Source: Athripsodes cinereus (Eukaryota > Arthropoda > Insecta > Trichoptera > Leptoceridae). Taken from it: a stretch of 64,000 nt of DNA. Under the pieces are notes generated by a model. That model made no database searches and was not told the DNA's origin. It saw only the letters and a program-made list of their open reading frames with translations. The stretch is taken from contig OX388310.1 of assembly GCA_947579605.1 (NCBI GenBank), forward strand, positions 1,178,001-1,242,000, in the 5' to 3' direction. Of the stretch, positions 12,480 through 21,965 are shown piece by piece. Made by a program: the position numbers and the translations under genes. Numbering within the stretch: position 1 is the first letter of the stretch; each line of letters opens with the position of its first letter.

Positions 12480-12670
12480 AACGGGTTCCAAAAATCTGTA
12501 GTAATGTAACGCGATATCTCTGCCCGAGGACGTCTCGTTCGTCCTAACGAGCATCGCGGTTCTGATGCGTAAACGCCCGGGACTAAGTCCTAAATCCCTA
12601 CCCTATAAGATTTGTAGAGAATACACCTTGAGTCCTCAAGGCACGAGACTATAACACTGTGTCCAATTGA
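12480..12670. other. GC-rich structured segment, possible solo LTR piece
   Basis: Contrasts strongly in composition with its flanks. It contains CGCGAT...ATCGCG and CTCGTT...AACGAG inverted pairs at 12511-12553 and a CCTATAAGA box at 12602. TG and CA bounds (12508-12659) could be an LTR, but I found no target duplication or tRNA primer site. Confidence 0.25.
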
Positions 12671-13469
12671 GAAAAATGACCATTTAATAATGGTATTTTA
12701 TACACTATTTAGTAGCACCTGTTTTGTAAAAGTAATAAACCCAAAAATTATAACTTTACTAGCTTTAAACTCTGTTTCGTTCAAAGTGAAAAAGCTTTTG
12801 CCTTTTATCTTTAAAGCTTTTAAATTAAAATTAATCGAATTTCCGGAACTATTTAGGTTTTATTTTTATCTACCTATTTGTTTTTTATTTATTTATTTAT
12901 TGTTTTTTTTTTTATTTTATTCCTCTTAAAGGACACAAACAGTTTAAATTAACAAATATTAACAGTCATATTTTTCCAGAAAACAAACCAATCAAGGTCC
13001 CGCAAATTACCGAAGCGTATGACGAACAAGTAAAGTTGCAAGTAAACAGTTATAACACAATGTATTTTTGATATTAAAACATGATCAATGGATTCAAATT
13101 TTCATAAAAAAAAATGGTTTCACTATTGCTTGTCTAGTAGAGGCGACTATAACGGATCATACATTCATACGAACAAACTAAAATATTATATTTAGAAACA
13201 ATGTTAACCCTTCTACAAAAATACAGACAGGTACCTCAAAAGTCTTCATTAGATTGTTTCCATATCTGAACATTTACATAGAGTTTTTATCTCGTGTCTG
13301 ATATTTCTATTTTATGATGAAGATGTTAAATGGTTATAAATGTTTTATGGTCTAATTGATACAGAAATAGTCTTTTTATAGTTTGATGTAACGATCATAG
13401 GTTTCTATATCCGAGTTATCGTCAGAGTGATCATTAATTTACAAATTCTACTGATATTTTTACTATATT

Positions 13470-13712
13470 CATTTGCCCTACGTTGAGGTATTGCGTAGAG
13501 CAAATGCTCATAGAGAAGTATTCACAACAATCAAGCTCCGCAAAACTTCATATTTTGGTCTCATTATGATAGGAAAAAAATATGGCATCCTTCAACTGTC
13601 CATAGAAAAGAAAATGAGAGTTGTGAAAGAAATATTTTGTGCTGCCCAGAACAGACAGGATTTCTCTAAGGTGATCTTCAACGTCAGGGGAACCCGACAA
13701 AACACGTAAAAA
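13470..13712 (+). pseudogene. RTE/BovB-like LINE C-terminal fragment
   Basis: The open frame reads VLRRANAHREVFTTIKLRKT, SYFGLIMIGKKYGILQLSIE. This resembles the post-RT tail R-x-N-x-x-x-x-x-x-T-I-K-x-R-K-x-x-Y-x-G-H of RTE-like elements (here G-L instead of G-H). It is short and lacks RT motifs. Confidence 0.45.
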
Positions 13713-13884
13713 AGAAGATATTTTAACTCAAAAATAAATAATGAAAAATTTGCTATTTAAATATACCTACAAGATTTATAAAGGTATATTTAATGATAAA
13801 AACTTTACTTATGCTTTACTTGTTCTGTCATTGAAATTAACCTACTTAAACTTTGTGGACCCATTCCCACTGTATTTCTTAATT

Positions 13885-14060
13885 TTTTAGAGTCCTTTAA
13901 AAAGCAAAAGCAGGTGATTGAAAAGAAGACACTGTACATCTTGGATTTTGCATCCTGAATGTCTTGATTTTTTGATGGCACAGAATGAACGGCTTGTATG
14001 TTTATTACATGCGACTGGTCTGCTCCAAAATGGTATAGTATATGTAGTATAGTTTATTAT
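13885..14060 (+). mobile_element. SINE-A copy, degenerate
   Basis: Holds CATCCTGAATGTCTTGATTT, TTTGATGGCACAGAATGAAC, TGTATGTTTATTACATGCGA, CTGGTCTGCT and a GGTATAGTATATGTAGTATA tail. Confidence 0.6.
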
Positions 14061-14924
14061 CCATAGAGGGTTAACTTAATAAAATATAACGAATAATCCA
14101 AAAAAATATTAAATTATTAATTTTAATAATGATGATGGGATTTAGTACAAATTACTTAGGTATATTTTATTTTTGCATAATCTTTGTACCTATGCCTTAC
14201 CACACACGTGGCTATCTCATTAAAGGAATGAAGAATTACATAAATACTGAGGTAATATTTATTTAAGTACAGATCATTTATTATATTGCTTACATAAATA
14301 TCATACAATTGAATTAAATTTATATAATTTTGCATCAAATTAAAACATCTGCGATTAATGACCGGTCAAAAACCATCCCAAATGTTGAAAACACTGAATA
14401 TTTTATATACCTATAACTCATAGAATAGTAACAGTGAGTAATTCTGAATTTATAAGTAAAGCCTGCCGTGGCTATTTCTTAAAATGAGCGTATGACGCAT
14501 TTTATGCCAAACTTTTGAATACGAGTACAAACTAAAAATCATTAATCATTTCGTACACACACGAGACTCAACTGTAACATCATATTATTAAGTCCTGGCT
14601 AATATGAAGGGATAATATGTAATCATAATATTATTATTGAATAAGTGTTGCCAGCCCTCGGGGATGATCCGTTTCGCCCTCCAATTTGAAAGGTGTTGCC
14701 ATATTTCATTTCTATAATGGTAATTTGTAGATTTTTTTGTTAAATTATTGTGGTTTTGAACGTTTTATTGTGAGATCTGTATCTGTTAATGTTGCTAATA
14801 AGATAGATTAGTAGGCGTTTTACGTTTTCACAATGTATTTTTTTTTCACTAAATCACCCAAAATGATACAATATACACACTTGCGTTTATCTTGGTGTTT
14901 ATCTATGTACTATCAAACAGTTTA

Positions 14925-15325
14925 ACCTTTTTCAGCTTAGGCAAGGAGACCAATGTGATATTTTGTACGATAATTTATGACCTTACTTTGGATCTGGTGC
15001 TACAAACGCAAGGTGAAGATCTATTGATCGGAACATGTCGAAAACGAAGAGGTGTTAAACTCTTTAAAAAGACCAGCCAACAATGAGCAAACTGGTGTGG
15101 CTACAGCATTAAGCACCCAGGCCTGCTCAACTCCATTTCGGAGGGCAAGACCGATGGCAGAAATGGTAGAGATCGACCAAGAGATACCTATATAGACCAA
15201 GTGAGTAAGGACATGAACTATGGCACATAATGTAGAATTACAGAGACAAGCTGGAAATAGGGAGGAATGGAGAAGGAAATTCAAACTCGTTGCAGACCAA
15301 TCCAGTGGATTGTAACCCACTATAT
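14925..15325 (+). pseudogene. Decayed LINE reverse-transcriptase fragments
   Basis: CTTAGGCAAGGAGACCAATG encodes L-R-Q-G-D-Q, the conserved (V/L)RQGD box of RT domain 4. It is followed in a shifted frame by T-L-D-L-V-L-Q-T-Q. About 150 bp later the plus strand reads N-G-R-D-R-P-R-D-T-Y-I-D-Q-V, like the RGRPRxxWxDxV box near LINE C-termini. The pieces between are missing, so this is an internally deleted, shifted relic. Confidence 0.4.
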
Positions 15326-15374
15326 AATTATAATTCACGCATAATTTGATAACCAAAATATAATTTAAATAAAT

Positions 15375-15965
15375 AAAACAAATGTTTTATTCTACTATTG
15401 ATTTATTCTGTCTGTCTGTCAATCTGTCAACAGATTGCAGCGTCTTGGAAACAAAAATGCGAATGTTGTAGACGTATTTGGCACATCTCTGTTAGTATAT
15501 AAGTTTAAGTTAATCGAATCACTTCTTTCAGACCAGACCTAGTAGATTTTCCCATGTATTTTTGTGCAGTTTTAGAATTATTTTAAAATTATTATCATTA
15601 TTTTTTGTTTTTATCATGACTAGTGACTGGAATTTGTCTTTTAATGAATTTATTGTGTTTTGTATTTAAATTTTAATTTTTACTTTTTGACTTTAACTGG
15701 AGAATGTTTTGTCTGTTTTTTTATGTTTTTATATTGTTTTTGTATTGTTTTTATATTTTTATGGATTGGAAAGTTTATCTGTATACTTGTAAAGGCAATT
15801 GCCGTATATTGTATTAAATAAAAAAAAAAAAATAAAAATATTCACTAGAGAGACGTCTTTCGTCTTAATAGGACATTGTCAATCTGATGAATAATTGATA
15901 GTGTCCTATCAATGTCCTAACAAAACGAAAGGCGTCTCTCTCGTTTATAAATCGAATAAAAATTT
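15375..15965. mobile_element. FB-A fold-back element split by a LINE
   Basis: The left part (15378-15403) is AAACAAATGTTTTATTCTAC and the right part (15844-15965) has AGAGAGACGTCTTTCGTCTT and its mirror AACGAAAGGCGTCTCTCTCG. The 15409-15838 insertion interrupts it. Apart from that gap the order matches 7498-7680. Confidence 0.65.
15409..15838 (+). mobile_element. Jockey/CR1-type LINE 3' end inside FB-A
   Basis: This is a 5'-truncated insertion ending CTTGTAAAGGCAATTGCCGT, ATATTGTATTAAATAAA. The same tail style (TGTAAAAGGCTCACGCCGTA) ends the LINE at 21967-24890. TATTC at 15404-15408 and 15839-15843 flanks it, consistent with a short target duplication. No coding motif remains. Confidence 0.6.
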
Positions 15966-16004
15966 CATTTTCACTTATTTTAGAGGCAATAACTATGCAA
16001 CAAT

Positions 16005-16135
16005 TACTAGACATTTTTTTTTAAATATTTAAACTGGAATTACTATGTTTATTTGTTACATTAATTTAAAATAATGTAACAAATAAACATAGTAATTCAA
16101 GTAAGTATAAATATTTTTTTAAAAACAAAAATTTC
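16005..16135. repeat. Inverted repeat, older relative of the 45986 palindrome
   Basis: GAATTACTATGTTTATTTGT mirrors ACAAATAAACATAGTAATTC around a short centre near 16067. The left flank TTAGAGGCAATAACTATGCA also precedes the palindrome at 45986. The arms here are shorter and imperfect. Confidence 0.7.
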
Positions 16136-16929
16136 ATTATGAAATTCTACTATCTAAACACCGAGACAGTGAATAAAATATAATTTAATTGTTAGACGTT
16201 CTTCAAAGATCAAATTAAGATAAGAGTAGATGGGGTTGCAAATTCCAAATTCGAACTAGAACGATATCAAAAAAGTCTCATTATTTAATTACCGTCTCTG
16301 TTTAAATATCAGTAGTCGGCGACATACATAGTAGGTAGGTATAAAACCTTGTCATTCGCCAATATCACATCTTTAAGACTACCAGCCGTCCCATAAAAAT
16401 GAACAAAATATTTTTATAGGATTTCATCCTGAATAATGCCTCATTCATATTGTATGTCATCTGCAGACAGTTGCAGACCACTTGAGACCACGTTGTACAT
16501 GGTAAATATATCTTCATAAATTGACATGCAACTGAAGTGTGTTACAAAAAAAGTTCCGTTATATTGATAGACAAGTGAAGGATAAACCGCATATCACCCT
16601 CCAGCTAGTAATACTGTACAATACAAAACTATTAGTTACATTAAGGGATTGACCCAAATAAAATTTGTAGGTAATATCCCAAAATTATTGTTATGTATCT
16701 TTAGGAATATGTAATAAATAGTTTAATTATTACTTTATTTTCGTACTATTCAAGTATTTTGACAGATAATATAGAAGAAATCGCTCATTCTTTGATCTGC
16801 AATCTTTTCTTTATAGAAGACATTATGTCATACCAGATGTTGATACCTATTTAATTTTAAATTTGATGTGAAATAAAACTTAAATACATTGTAACTAATG
16901 TACTAATAAAAAGATATGTATTTTGTCTA

Positions 16930-19900
16930 CTCCTCGCTTTGACGCATATGGCAGCGATGAGGCTTGCCACCCATCATGCCGCGTCAAAGTGGGTGAAGGG
17001 CACAAAGAGGAGAGCGGAATGCAGGGTGGGAGTTTTGAATGTGAGAGGAGGGATGGTGAGAAAGACGGACGAAATTTTAGAGATGATGAATGATAAGTAT
17101 TTGGATGTTTTGTGTGTCTGCGAAACGAAGAGGAAAGGGTGTGGTATTAAAGAAAGTGATGGAAGGATCGAGTTGTGGTCTGGTGTTCCAGACACACAAC
17201 ACGCATGTCAAGGTGTGGGTGCTTTTTTATCGGAAAGAATGAGCGAATGTATGAAAGGGTATGAATGTGTAAGTTCCAGGCTAATCTGGATCCGTTTCAA
17301 AGTGGGGATGACTAGGATCTTACTCATAGTTGGGTATGGTCCTGGGAACGATGCCATAGAGACGGAAAAGGAAGAGTTCTGGAATGGCGTGAGAAAGATT
17401 GCAGAAGATAAAAATGAAAATGAAAGATTGATCTTGGCAGGTGATTTGAATGGATGGGTGGGTGTTAGGAGGAATGAACTTGAAAGTGTTTTGGGAATGA
17501 ATGGAGACAGTAGAGTGAACGATAATGGCAAAAGAATAATTGATGTGTGCTTGGAGATGGATCTCTTTGTGGCGAATACCTTTTTCGCCCACAAGGAGAT
17601 CCACATGTATACCTGGGAGAGAGGGAATGAAAGATCGATGATTGACCTCGTGTGTGTGGACTCTCGTCTCAGGAAGGCGACCACGGATACTAGAGTATAT
17701 CGAGGCGCTGAGCTGGAGACGGATCATTTTCTTGTCGTCTCAAGAATAAATCTATTCTCCGGTTGGCGTTCGAGAACACAAAAGTCCACGCCAGCTATGA
17801 GATTGAGAGTCGAAAAACTGAAAGATGAGAGTGTAAAGAATGAATACGTAAAAACTGTGAATGAGAAGCTGAGTGCGAACGAAAAGAATGATCTAACGAT
17901 GAATGAAAGGTGGGATGTCTTAAAAAGTGTGCTTGTAGGAAGTGCAAAAGAAACATGTGGTGAAGCTAAAGTTGGACGTAAGAAAGGCGATGCATGGTGG
18001 GATAATGATGTGAAAGAAGCTGTAGATAAGAAGAAGAATGCTTGGAAAGACTTACTGAGTGTGAAACAGTGTGACACATGTGAAAAAGAGCGAAAGAAAG
18101 AAGTTTACAAGACATGCAAGAAGGAAGTGCGTGAAGTTGTGAAAATGAAGAAAAAAATGCTTGAAGATGAAGAATGTAAGAAATTGTCTACGTATGCGAG
18201 TGAAAATATGAAGATTTTTTGGAAGGAAGTAAAACGAAAGAGGACGGGTTCAAGTGTGAACAGTATGAAAGGGATAAAAGACAAGGATGGATGTGTGTTA
18301 GTGAATGATGAATGTGTGTTACGGAGATGGAAGGAATATTTCGAAGATCTGTTTGAATGTGATGGTACAAATGCAAATGAGTATGACGACAGTGAAAGCA
18401 GTGTGAATGAAAACGATATGATAGACATGAATGAGATTTTGAATGCATTAAAAAAAGCGAAGTGCGGTAAAGCTGTAGGGTATGATTGTGTTGCCATTGA
18501 GCTCATCAAGTCTGGTGGACCGGGGGCTCTCGCGTGGTGTTTGGAGCTTTTCAACGATTGTTGGAGAGAAGGTGTTACACCAGAGGATTGGAAGAGGGCT
18601 ATCATCTGCCCCCTGTACAAAGGGAAAGGCTCTAGGCTTGAATGCGGGAGTTATCGGGCTATTAGCTTGCTGAGCTCCATAGGGAAACTGTATGGTAGAA
18701 TTTTGATTGAGAGAGTACGAAAGATAACTGAGTGTAAGATATGGGATGCGCAAGGAGCTTTTTTGAATGGCAGAGGGTGCACCGATCAGATCTTCTCCCT
18801 GCGAATGGTTATAGAGAAGTTTCTGGGTAAACACCAGAGGCTTTTTTGTGCGTTCGTGGATCTGGAGAAAGCATATGATCGAGTGGACCGGGAAAGGTTG
18901 TGGCGCGTGTTGTCGGAGTATGGGGTGAGCAGCCGGTTGATCCGCGCAATATCTTCACTTTACGTGGGAAGCTCCGCTTGCGTGAGGGTAAATAACACTC
19001 TCTCGGAGTGGTTTGTCCTCACCAAAGGAGTGAAGCAAGGTTGTGTCATGTCTCCGTGGCTTTTCAACCTATTCTTCGACTACTGTATGCGACCTGTGAA
19101 AGAGATGGATGTTGGTGTCGAGCTGAATGGGTTTCGGGTGAATGCATTGATGTACGCAGATGATTTGGTGTTAATGGCTGAGAGTGAAAGGGACTTACAA
19201 GAGATTGTTACGTGTGTGTATGATAGTTGCAATTTGAATGGTTTGAAAATGAACGTTATGAAGACGAAAGTTCTTGTTTTTGAAAGAGAGAATGAAAAAA
19301 CGATTTGCGAGATTAAAGTTGGTGACGAATGTTTGGAGCAAGTAAGTGAGTATGTATATTTGGGAAGTATGTTTACGAGGGATGGAAGATGCGATAGGGA
19401 CATTGAAAGAAGGAAAGTGGCCGGTGCTAGAGTAAACGGTGCACTTCGACCCATTGTCAGCAATGACAATGTGTCGAACATGGCTAAAATGCTGGTGCAC
19501 AATACCATTCTGGTACCGTCACTTACGTATGCAAGCGAGATATGGACGTGGTTGAAGAAGGACGAAAGTGGAATAAATGCAGTAGAGATGCGATCGTTGA
19601 GAAGAATGGTTGGTAAAACGCTGCGTGATAGAGTGAAGAATGAGGATATTAGAAGAATGAGCGGATGCAAAAAGACTGTTGTGGACAGAATGCGTGTAAA
19701 TAAATTGAGATGGTTTGGTCATGTGGAACGAATGAAAGAGGAAAGAATGACAAAGAGGATATACTTATCTGAAAGAAAGGGTGTGAGGAAACGCGGGCGT
19801 CCGAGAACCACGTGGCTCGATCACGTGGATCAAATTCTCAAGGACGGCCGCGTGTTGAGTAAGAGGAACCGACGTGCGTGTATGAGGAACTGTATGAATG

Positions 19901-20007
19901 TGGAGGAAGCGAAGGAAGTGTGTAAAGATAGATCTGTTTGGCGTTCCGTTCTCTCTGCCTACCCCACTTGGGACACGGCGTGAGGGTATAGTATAGTAGA
20001 TAGTATA
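16930..20007 (+). mobile_element. LINE-A, apparently intact non-LTR retrotransposon
   Basis: The insertion is bounded by a perfect 12-bp target duplication GTATTTTGTCTA (16918-16929 and 20008-20019). It carries one ORF followed directly by a short (GGTATAGTATAG)-type tail at 19983-20007. A single endonuclease-RT ORF, almost no UTR and a microsatellite tail suggest the RTE clade, although clade assignment needs a tree. The 5' end may be slightly truncated, since SINE-A shares the CAGCGATGAGG block at 16952 but has a longer leader. More than ten fragments of its 3' end lie on both strands of this window. Confidence 0.9.
16948..19983 (+). CDS. LINE-A endonuclease-reverse transcriptase ORF
   Basis: One uninterrupted frame of about 1011 codons; the first ATG is at 16948 (the frame also runs through a TTG at 16939). 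The apurinic-type endonuclease occupies roughly residues 25-270, with RVGVLNVRGG, CVCETKRKG (catalytic E), AGDLNGWVG (D166, N168), YTWERGNERSMIDLV and ETDHFLV. The reverse transcriptase spans roughly 500-790, with KAVGYDCVAIELIKSGG, the AFVDLEKAYDRVD box (D638), KGVKQGCVMSPWLFNLFFD and MYADDLVLM (Y736-D739). The thumb contains VYLGSMFTRDG. The C-terminal part has RWFGHVERM and RKRGRPRTTWLDHV and ends SAYPTWDTA. By family knowledge it would nick DNA and copy its own RNA at the nick. All catalytic residues I can check are present, so the copy may be functional. There are no introns and no host-gene context. Confidence 0.92.
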   Translation: MAAMRLATHHAASKWVKGTKRRAECRVGVLNVRGGMVRKTDEILEMMNDKYLDVLCVCETKRKGCGIKESDGRIELWSGVPDTQHACQGVGAFLSERMSECMKGYECVSSRLIWIRFKVGMTRILLIVGYGPGNDAIETEKEEFWNGVRKIAEDKNENERLILAGDLNGWVGVRRNELESVLGMNGDSRVNDNGKRIIDVCLEMDLFVANTFFAHKEIHMYTWERGNERSMIDLVCVDSRLRKATTDTRVYRGAELETDHFLVVSRINLFSGWRSRTQKSTPAMRLRVEKLKDESVKNEYVKTVNEKLSANEKNDLTMNERWDVLKSVLVGSAKETCGEAKVGRKKGDAWWDNDVKEAVDKKKNAWKDLLSVKQCDTCEKERKKEVYKTCKKEVREVVKMKKKMLEDEECKKLSTYASENMKIFWKEVKRKRTGSSVNSMKGIKDKDGCVLVNDECVLRRWKEYFEDLFECDGTNANEYDDSESSVNENDMIDMNEILNALKKAKCGKAVGYDCVAIELIKSGGPGALAWCLELFNDCWREGVTPEDWKRAIICPLYKGKGSRLECGSYRAISLLSSIGKLYGRILIERVRKITECKIWDAQGAFLNGRGCTDQIFSLRMVIEKFLGKHQRLFCAFVDLEKAYDRVDRERLWRVLSEYGVSSRLIRAISSLYVGSSACVRVNNTLSEWFVLTKGVKQGCVMSPWLFNLFFDYCMRPVKEMDVGVELNGFRVNALMYADDLVLMAESERDLQEIVTCVYDSCNLNGLKMNVMKTKVLVFERENEKTICEIKVGDECLEQVSEYVYLGSMFTRDGRCDRDIERRKVAGARVNGALRPIVSNDNVSNMAKMLVHNTILVPSLTYASEIWTWLKKDESGINAVEMRSLRRMVGKTLRDRVKNEDIRRMSGCKKTVVDRMRVNKLRWFGHVERMKEERMTKRIYLSERKGVRKRGRPRTTWLDHVDQILKDGRVLSKRNRRACMRNCMNVEEAKEVCKDRSVWRSVLSAYPTWDTA

Positions 20008-20019
20008 GTATTTTGTCTA

Positions 20020-21235
20020 AGAAAATTTTAACCTAAGAATAACTCATAACTCTATGGGTATTCCTGAAAATCAAATAAAAAAACCTTTAAAAAATATTCA
20101 GTTAAGGTTACATTGCTCTGTGTTTTCTTAATTTATGTTACAAAAATGAGAGAATTTAACAAAATTAAGGTGTTCAAACCGTTCCTTAAATAATTTTCAA
20201 TGTTCTTTTATTATCTTGTAGCTATTTTCATGACAACGACATCCAAGCGCTGTAAATGACTTAAAGATTGGGAGTAAATTTTCAGATGACGTAAACGTAT
20301 AAAAATTAAAACTAGGAATTTTTTACTTAATTTCACATAATTTTAAAGTCTTTCACCCAAGAAATAATAATTTATGTTTGTGCCGACCAAAACCGACTAA
20401 CAGTGAATAAAATGATAATCTATTCATTGGTTGATTTTTTATCACAAAATTAATTATTCTTTTTTAAAAATAATATTAGACCTAACCTGCAATCAGTCAA
20501 AAGCAAAAATTTAAGTACCTACCCATACTTTTGATTCTTCGAATGCGTAAGAAAAATGTCAATAATTAATTTTGTTCATAAAAAAATCCTCAAAACTCTA
20601 CCAGATTCTTATTTTCCAGGTGAAATACTACATGTCTACATAAAAATAATACAATTTAATTGACGTTTAGATACATTCATATAAACTGAATAAAATAAAT
20701 AATTAAAAAGGATGTTTCAGATTGCAGACTTTTTTACATGTTTTTAAAAATACATATTTAGAAGAATTTTAGCAGTAATGCAGATAAACTATAATTAAAT
20801 CAAGGTACCTATCCATATGTTTATTTACAACAACAAAAAATACCACACAGTAGCTTAGAAATTTAACACTTTTTTTATTTAATGGTGATTCTAAGAAAAC
20901 AAAAACTAAACAAATGTAATACGAATCAAGAACAAAATTCGAAACATTCAGATCAGATCAATCCTTCGTCAAATGAAATCAATTTTAATATGAAAACTTG
21001 TTCTTAAACAATATAATATGTCAAAACATGGAGCAAATCAAAAAAATTCAGTGTGAACAAACTGCAGGTAATGTCGGATTAATTTACATTTGCACCCGTT
21101 TTGTTTGTCACACGATATTTTATGAGGAATTTTGGGACCAAGCAATTTAACAAATTTTTGATAACAGGTATAGTACATAATATTATCCATGTCTTTTTAG
21201 TAAAACACCAATTTCTAAATATAATGAATTATTTA
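20020..21235. other. AT-rich stretch, nothing recognised
   Basis: Very AT-rich with no open frames or repeat edges I can support. Confidence 0.3.
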
Positions 21236-21475
21236 TCCTCACGCCATGTCCCTAGTGGGTAAGGCAGAGAGAACGAAACGCCAAATAGTTTTATTTTGTA
21301 ATATTGTAACCAATGTACAGTGAAGAATACAATAAATAAATAAATAGATCTATCTTTACACACTTTCGTCGCTTCCTCCACAATCATATAATTTCTCATG
21401 CACGCACGTCAGTTTCTCTAACTCAACACACGGCCGTACTTGAGAATTTGATACACGTGATCGCCCGAAGGATTG
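21236..21475 (-). mobile_element. LINE-A 3' fragment with a 53-bp LINE-tail insertion
   Basis: CTCACGCCATGTCCCTAGTG, GGTAAGGCAGAGAGAACGAA and later CTCATGCACGCACGTCAGTT, CACACGGCCGTACTTGAGAA are reverse-complement LINE-A 3' sequence. At 21289-21341 it is interrupted by a LINE tail (ATTGTAACCAATGTACAGTG, AAGAATACAATAAATAAATA) flanked by AAATAG on both sides (21283-21288, 21342-21347). Confidence 0.75.
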
Positions 21476-21499
21476 TTGACATCCTCATTTTCGAGGGAA

Positions 21500-21830
21500 G
21501 AGACAAAATATTTGTGTGATAGAAGAACGCTCTCTGTTGGATCGCAGAGGTAAAGCACGACTCACATACTTGAACTTTTCTTTAAGGTAATACGGGGAGG
21601 ACACTAAATACAAAGTTTTGAAGACCAGACACAGAATATGAAGATCACGTCTTTGACTGATGGTTAGTCACCTTAGTTGGAGTAAGTTTTTAGTTCGGAG
21701 AGGCCAGAGTCCTGGACACAGTAGCAATTAACAAGAAGGTATCTCCGTAAGAAGTTCCTAGACGCATTGGATCCGGGCCTGATTAGGACAAAACTAAGAG
21801 AATGTTATAAACCCAAATAAATAAATATCT
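21500..21830. other. Possible degenerate LINE remnant
   Basis: The plus-strand translation contains RRYLRKKFLDALDPGLIRTK in one frame and is denser in GC than the flanks, which hints at old coding sequence. I cannot place it in a family. Confidence 0.25.
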
Positions 21831-21965
21831 TTAAACATTTTCATAATAGGTTATGCCTACTTACTTATGCTTGTTTCGTGAAAGCGGAGTAAATTGGTAA
21901 AGGAGTTTCACTAAGTTTTGATCACATTTACTAAATTGTTAAATATTTATTTATTTATCTATTTA

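Noticed and set aside
17208..19722. Long minus-strand open frames opposite LINE-A
   Set aside because: They are shadows of the biased plus-strand ORF (Ser/His/Leu-rich, no motifs).
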